A DNA stretch of 64,000 bases from Microbacterium sp. Leaf320. GTDB lineage: Bacteria; Actinomycetota; Actinomycetes; Actinomycetales; Microbacteriaceae. The stretch spans positions 509,527 through 573,526 of the forward strand of contig NZ_LMOD01000003.1 of assembly GCF_001423485.1 (NCBI RefSeq). Direction: 5' to 3'. A model generated the notes under the pieces. That model was not told where the DNA came from. It was given only the letters and a program-made list of their open reading frames with translations, and ran no database searches. The position numbers and the translations under genes are program-made. Positions 60,514 through 64,000 of this stretch are shown here, piece by piece. The stretch's first letter is position 1, and every line of letters begins with the position of its first letter.

Positions 60514-62246
60514 CGGAACACCTTGCGCATCCACATCGCGAGCCCTTCGACGATCAGCACCGTCGCGAGGATCATCAGGACGATCGCGGTGACCGTCTCG
60601 TAGCGCGAGCCCTGGCTGGCATTGAGCAGGTAGTAGCCGACCCCACCGCCACCGACGATGCCGAGGATCGTCGCCGCGCGGATGTTCGTGTCGAGCATGT
60701 AGAAGCTGTGCCCGATGAGCGCCTGCATGCCCTGCGGCACGGTGGCCGAGGTGTAGGTCTGCAGACGCGTGGCGCCGACGGCTCGCAGCGCGCGCTCGGG
60801 GCCGCGGTCGACCTCTTCGAACGAGTCGGCGATCAGCTTGCCGAGCAGGCCGATGCCGCCGATGGCGAGCGCGATGACTCCTGCCTGCGCCCCGAGGCCG
60901 GTGATCACCACGAGCACGATCGCGAGGATGAGCTCGGGGATGCCGCGGATGCCGACGAGCAGGAATCGTGCCACGCCTCGCGCACCGGCGCTCGGTGCGA
61001 CGTTGCTCGCAGCCAGCGACCCGAGGATCAGCGAGGGCAGCAGGGTGAGCACGGTGGCGGCGAGCGCGATCGCGACGGTGTCGCGCATCGCGCTGAGCAT
61101 GACGGAGGCGTCGTAGCTGCCGAACGACGGCGGCCAGAACTTGGCGGCGACCTCGGGGAGCTTCGCCCAGAAGGTGAAGAAGTCCATCCAGTTGATCTGG
61201 CTGACGACCACGCTGCCGATCACGACGAGCACGGCGATCACCACTCCCACGGTGTTGCGCACGCGCTCGGCCGTCCACGGCCGACGCACGGCCGCCTGCG
61301 GGGAGGACGCCCACGCGGGGCTCATGCTCGCGGCGTCGCCCGCCCGGTCGCCGAGGCGGGGGTGGATGAGCCGGTCGATCCATGAGCGGGTGTGCTTCTG
61401 ATCGCCGAGCATCGCGCCTCGCACCATGCTCGAGACGATCTCCATCGCGACGCACAGGATGAAGATGACCAGCGCGATACCGAGGCCCTTGCCGTAGTTG
61501 AGCGCCTTGAACGCGTAAGACATCTCGAGTCCGAGACCTGCGACGCCGACGTAGCCGAGCACGACGCTGCCGCGCAGGTTGATGTCGTTGCGGTGCAGCA
61601 CGGTCGCGACCCAGCTCGGGAGCACCTGGGGCAGGATGCCGGAGGCGAACTCCTGCATCTTCGATCCGCCCGCGGCGCGGATCGCGAGACGGGGTCCCTC
61701 GTCGATCTGCTCGATCGCGTCGGCGAACATCTTCGAGATCATGCCGATCGAGTGGATGCCGATCGCGAGGATGCCGGGCAGGGTGCCGAGCGAGAACATG
61801 AGCACGAACGCCATGGCGAGCACGACGTCGGGAAGCGCACGGGTGAGCACGCCGACGAAACGCGCGGCGGCGCGCCATCCGTTGCCCGGGGTCGTGTTGG
61901 ATGCGGCGAGGTATGCGATCGGCACCGAGAGCACCGCGGCGAGCAGCGTGCCGACCAGCACGAGCCCGACGGTGAGGGCGATCAGCCAGGCGAGGTCGGC
62001 AGGTGCCGGGAAGGAGAGTCCGCCGACGCGCGCCATGAAGTTCTCGGCGTTGCCCCAGCTCTGCACCATCGCGGGGATCGAGATGCCGACCTCGTTCACC
62101 GCGAGGATGCCGAGGACGACGAGAGCGAGAAGCGTCAGCCCTGCGGCGATGCGCTCGGCCGAGATCGGACGCCGCGGGGCGCGATCGGCGACGGTCGCGG
62201 ACGCGGGCACCTCGTGGGCACGCGGTGCGTCGGAGAGGAGGGTCAT
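60510..62246 (-). CDS. phnE: Phosphonate ABC transporter permease, tandem PhnE fusion
   Basis: The 578-aa protein contains two PhnE-type permease domains in one chain. The N-half has FSLGTLPGILAIGIHSIGMI and an EAA-like loop around ADAIEQIDEGPRLAIRAAGG. The C-half has ITGLGAQAGVIALAIGGIGL and ADSFEEVDRGPERALRAVGA. Each half has about six helices, so one chain can form the whole channel. ATG 62246 overlaps the phnC stop by 4 bp (ATGA). Confidence 0.93.
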   Translation of the reverse strand: MTLLSDAPRAHEVPASATVADRAPRRPISAERIAAGLTLLALVVLGILAVNEVGISIPAMVQSWGNAENFMARVGGLSFPAPADLAWLIALTVGLVLVGTLLAAVLSVPIAYLAASNTTPGNGWRAAARFVGVLTRALPDVVLAMAFVLMFSLGTLPGILAIGIHSIGMISKMFADAIEQIDEGPRLAIRAAGGSKMQEFASGILPQVLPSWVATVLHRNDINLRGSVVLGYVGVAGLGLEMSYAFKALNYGKGLGIALVIFILCVAMEIVSSMVRGAMLGDQKHTRSWIDRLIHPRLGDRAGDAASMSPAWASSPQAAVRRPWTAERVRNTVGVVIAVLVVIGSVVVSQINWMDFFTFWAKLPEVAAKFWPPSFGSYDASVMLSAMRDTVAIALAATVLTLLPSLILGSLAASNVAPSAGARGVARFLLVGIRGIPELILAIVLVVITGLGAQAGVIALAIGGIGLLGKLIADSFEEVDRGPERALRAVGATRLQTYTSATVPQGMQALIGHSFYMLDTNIRAATILGIVGGGGVGYYLLNASQGSRYETVTAIVLMILATVLIVEGLAMWMRKVFR

Positions 62247-63223
62247 GAGACTCGCGCCCTGTCGAGCTCTGCGGCTTCGGTGACGCCCTCGCCGTCGGTG
62301 TTTCCCGCGCTGGTGCCCGCGCTGGCTCCCGTGGTGGTGCCCGCGGTGTTGCCCATGGTGTTGCCCGCCGTGTTGCCCGCGGTGATACCGCCGGCGGTCT
62401 CGATGGCGACGTCCGCCGCGATCTCGATGAGTTCGGCCTGCACGGCCGTGATCTCAGCGGTCGTCGTCGCGACGCGTCCGTAGATCTCCATGACCTCCGC
62501 CTTGGTGAGGTCGGTGGTCGGGGTGTCGAGCACGATCTCGCCGTGGCGCAGACCGACGATGCGATCGGCCCACGAGATCGCGAGGTCGACCTGGTGCAGG
62601 CTGCAGACGACCGTGAGCCCCTCGTCGGCGGCGATCTCGCGGATCAGCGCCATCACCTGGTTGCTCGACTCGGGGTCGAGAGAGGCGACGGGCTCGTCGG
62701 CGAGCAGGATGTCGGGCTTCTGCATGAGGGCTCGTGCGATCGCGACTCGCTGCTGCTGTCCGCCCGAGAGAGTGTCGCTGCGCTGGTAGGCGCGGTCGAG
62801 CAGGCCGACGCGGTCGAGGTGCCCGAGAGCACGGAGCTTCGCCGCCTTCGAATATCCCCACAGCCCGAGTCGGGGTCCGCTGACCTCGGAGAGCGACCCG
62901 GTGAGGACGTTCTCGAGAACGGTGAGCGAGGGCACGAGTTCGAACTGCTGGAAGATGAAGCCCACCCGGCTGCGGAGCCGACGAAGAGCCTTGCCCTTCA
63001 GGGTCGGAACCTTCGCACCGAGGACCTCGATGTCGCCCGACGTCGGGAGTTCGAGGCCGTCGAGGTGCCGCAGCAGCGTCGACTTGCCCGAGCCCGAGAG
63101 GCCGAGCAGCACGACGATCTCGCCGCGGGACACCTGCAGCGACACGTCCTTGAGCGCCGTCGTCGAACCGAAGTTCTTGGTCACGCCCGCCAGGCGGATC
63201 AGGGCATCGGATGCCGCATTCAT
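62243..63223 (-). CDS. phnC: Phosphonate ABC transporter ATP-binding protein
   Basis: The 326-aa ATPase has Walker A GLSGSGKST, Q-loop FIFQQFELVPSLTVLENVLT, signature DTLSGGQQQRVAIARALMQK and Walker B PDILLADEPVASLDPES. Canonical PhnC proteins are about 250-280 residues. Here about 60 extra C-terminal residues form a Gly/Asn/Thr-rich tail. ATG 63223 begins after the intergenic inverted repeat. Confidence 0.93.
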   Translation of the reverse strand: MNAASDALIRLAGVTKNFGSTTALKDVSLQVSRGEIVVLLGLSGSGKSTLLRHLDGLELPTSGDIEVLGAKVPTLKGKALRRLRSRVGFIFQQFELVPSLTVLENVLTGSLSEVSGPRLGLWGYSKAAKLRALGHLDRVGLLDRAYQRSDTLSGGQQQRVAIARALMQKPDILLADEPVASLDPESSNQVMALIREIAADEGLTVVCSLHQVDLAISWADRIVGLRHGEIVLDTPTTDLTKAEVMEIYGRVATTTAEITAVQAELIEIAADVAIETAGGITAGNTAGNTMGNTAGTTTGASAGTSAGNTDGEGVTEAAELDRARVS

Positions 63224-63255
63224 CTCATTCTCCTCGTGATTCTCTGAAGCCGGAT

Positions 63256-63335
63256 CGTTGAGCGAGCGAAGCGAGACGAAACGCAGTGAGTCTTCAGCGC
63301 GTTTCGTCTCGCTCGCTTCGCTCCCTCGCTCAACG
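63256..63335. repeat. Long imperfect inverted repeat between phnD and phnC
   Basis: A left arm beginning CGTTGAGCGAGCGAAGCGAG (63256-63284) is complementary to a right arm (63299-63335) beginning GCGTTTCGTCTCGC and ending CTCGCTCAACG, with an 8-bp insert. The loop is about 14 nt. The words match the repeat at 219-338. It could attenuate transcription from phnD into phnC. Confidence 0.75.
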
Positions 63336-63361
63336 AACGGGAGCGAAGCGGACGCCGGGGG

Positions 63362-64000
63362 TCAGCCCTGGCACTGCTCCGCTTCGGTCTCCTTGCAGAT
63401 GTCGCGGATCAGGTCGTAGTACGCGTCGTCGACCGACTTGGTGGCGAAGAAGACGCTGCGGAACGAGTCCGTGTCGGCACTGTCGATGCCCGCGGCGATG
63501 ATGTCGTCGATCGTGATCTCGGAGAGCCCGTCGATGAGCTTCTTCGAGACGTCATCGGGAAGAGTCGAGGAGTAGACGAGCGGCGCACCAGGGACCATCG
63601 TCTCGTCGATGACCTTCACGGCATCCGACTTCTCGACTTCGGAATCCTCCGCGAAGCCGACCTCGCACTCGACTCCCTCGCCGACCTTCTGCACGCTGAC
63701 GTCGTGCTTGCCCGCGAAGACCGGGGTGATGTCGGCCTGGGGGTCGATGCCCGCTTCGAGCAGGTTGTACGACGGGAAGAGGTAGCCCGACGTCGACGAC
63801 GGGTCGACGAAGCAGACCTTCTTGCCCGCGAAGTCCTCGATGCTCGAGATGTCGCTGTCGGCGGGGACGATCGCCTGCGAGTAGTAGCCGGGTTCCTGGC
63901 CCTCTTCGGTGACGATCGAGGAGATCGGGGTGAGCTTCGCGCCGTTGTTGGTCGCGGTCACATAGGTGAAGCCCGAGAACGAGGCGACATCGACCTTGCC
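63362..64000 (-). CDS. phnD: Phosphonate-binding lipoprotein/periplasmic protein, C-terminal part (partial)
   Basis: The visible 212 residues are the C-terminal two thirds of a PhnD-type substrate-binding protein: DVASFSGFTYVTATNNGAKL, SIEDFAGKKVCFVDPSSTSG, YLFPSYNLLEAGIDPQADIT and KLIDGLSEITIDDIIAAGID. The start lies beyond the window. It captures phosphonate or phosphite-like compounds for the PhnCE transporter and is probably the first gene of the operon. Confidence 0.92.
   Translation of the reverse strand, partial: GKVDVASFSGFTYVTATNNGAKLTPISSIVTEEGQEPGYYSQAIVPADSDISSIEDFAGKKVCFVDPSSTSGYLFPSYNLLEAGIDPQADITPVFAGKHDVSVQKVGEGVECEVGFAEDSEVEKSDAVKVIDETMVPGAPLVYSSTLPDDVSKKLIDGLSEITIDDIIAAGIDSADTDSFRSVFFATKSVDDAYYDLIRDICKETEAEQCQG

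Overview
The window is a gene-dense, high-GC actinobacterial chromosome segment. Protein families, codon use and spacing fit the Microbacteriaceae, most likely Microbacterium or a close relative. This is inferred from family recognition, not from a database search. Menaquinone genes (menF end, menD, menA), WYL, TetR and Lrp regulators, many actinobacterial DUF proteins and frequent GTG starts all agree. I see no rRNA operon, prophage, insertion sequence or CRISPR array. One 76-nt tRNA-like relic is present near 13.4 kb.

Layout. 0-3.3 kb: menaquinone and polyphosphate genes (menF end, PPK2, menD, a PLDc_N-type membrane protein). 3.4-9.6 kb: DsbA-like thiol oxidoreductase, glucose/sorbosone dehydrogenase lipoprotein, a rhomboid-like/DUF2156 fusion and a DUF1254 protein. 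9.6-19.4 kb: ArfB ribosome rescue, a divergent MFS/TetR pair, LtrA, and a WYL regulator divergent from an ABC-2 exporter. It also holds an SDR/TetR pair with an internally deleted quinone-oxidoreductase gene. 19.4-25.4 kb: a five-gene minus-strand operon for a sialic-acid-like (nonulosonic acid) surface glycan, made of GT2, polysialyltransferase-like protein, CMP-NulO synthetase/HAD phosphatase fusion, NeuB and a DUF6716 glycosyltransferase. 26-31 kb: DUF4229, menA, DHFR-like, cupin and DUF5937 regulator. 31-41 kb: Lrp with divergent DUF6421 and SDR, MFS, threonine aldolase, Nudix-like, esterase, and an ABC-F protein behind a long structured leader. 41-48 kb: Lhr helicase, EI24 protein, Nei glycosylase, a 23-bp tandem array and a left-handed beta-helix protein. 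48-57.5 kb: assorted housekeeping genes (glutamine amidotransferase, antiporter, purU, nitronate monooxygenase, YidC-like insertase, EamA, FHA, CinA). 57.5-64 kb: a phosphonate uptake and catabolism operon (phnD-phnC-phnE-FAD oxidase-phosphonatase-like hydrolase-alcohol dehydrogenase), cut by the window end.

A recurring regulatory theme is leaderless transcription. At least 14 genes carry a TANNNT -10 hexamer exactly 6 nt before the start codon, and four more have a 7-nt gap. This spacing was used to choose several starts. Several divergent regulator/target pairs have clear palindromes in the intergenic gap (11.4, 15.5, 18.8, 30.1 and 31.6 kb).

The most interesting loci are the nonulosonic acid operon, which encodes a SAF-less NeuB and a synthetase fused to a KdsC-like phosphatase and could make Kdn-type polymer, and the phosphonate operon, which has an FAD oxidase and no PhnW transaminase.
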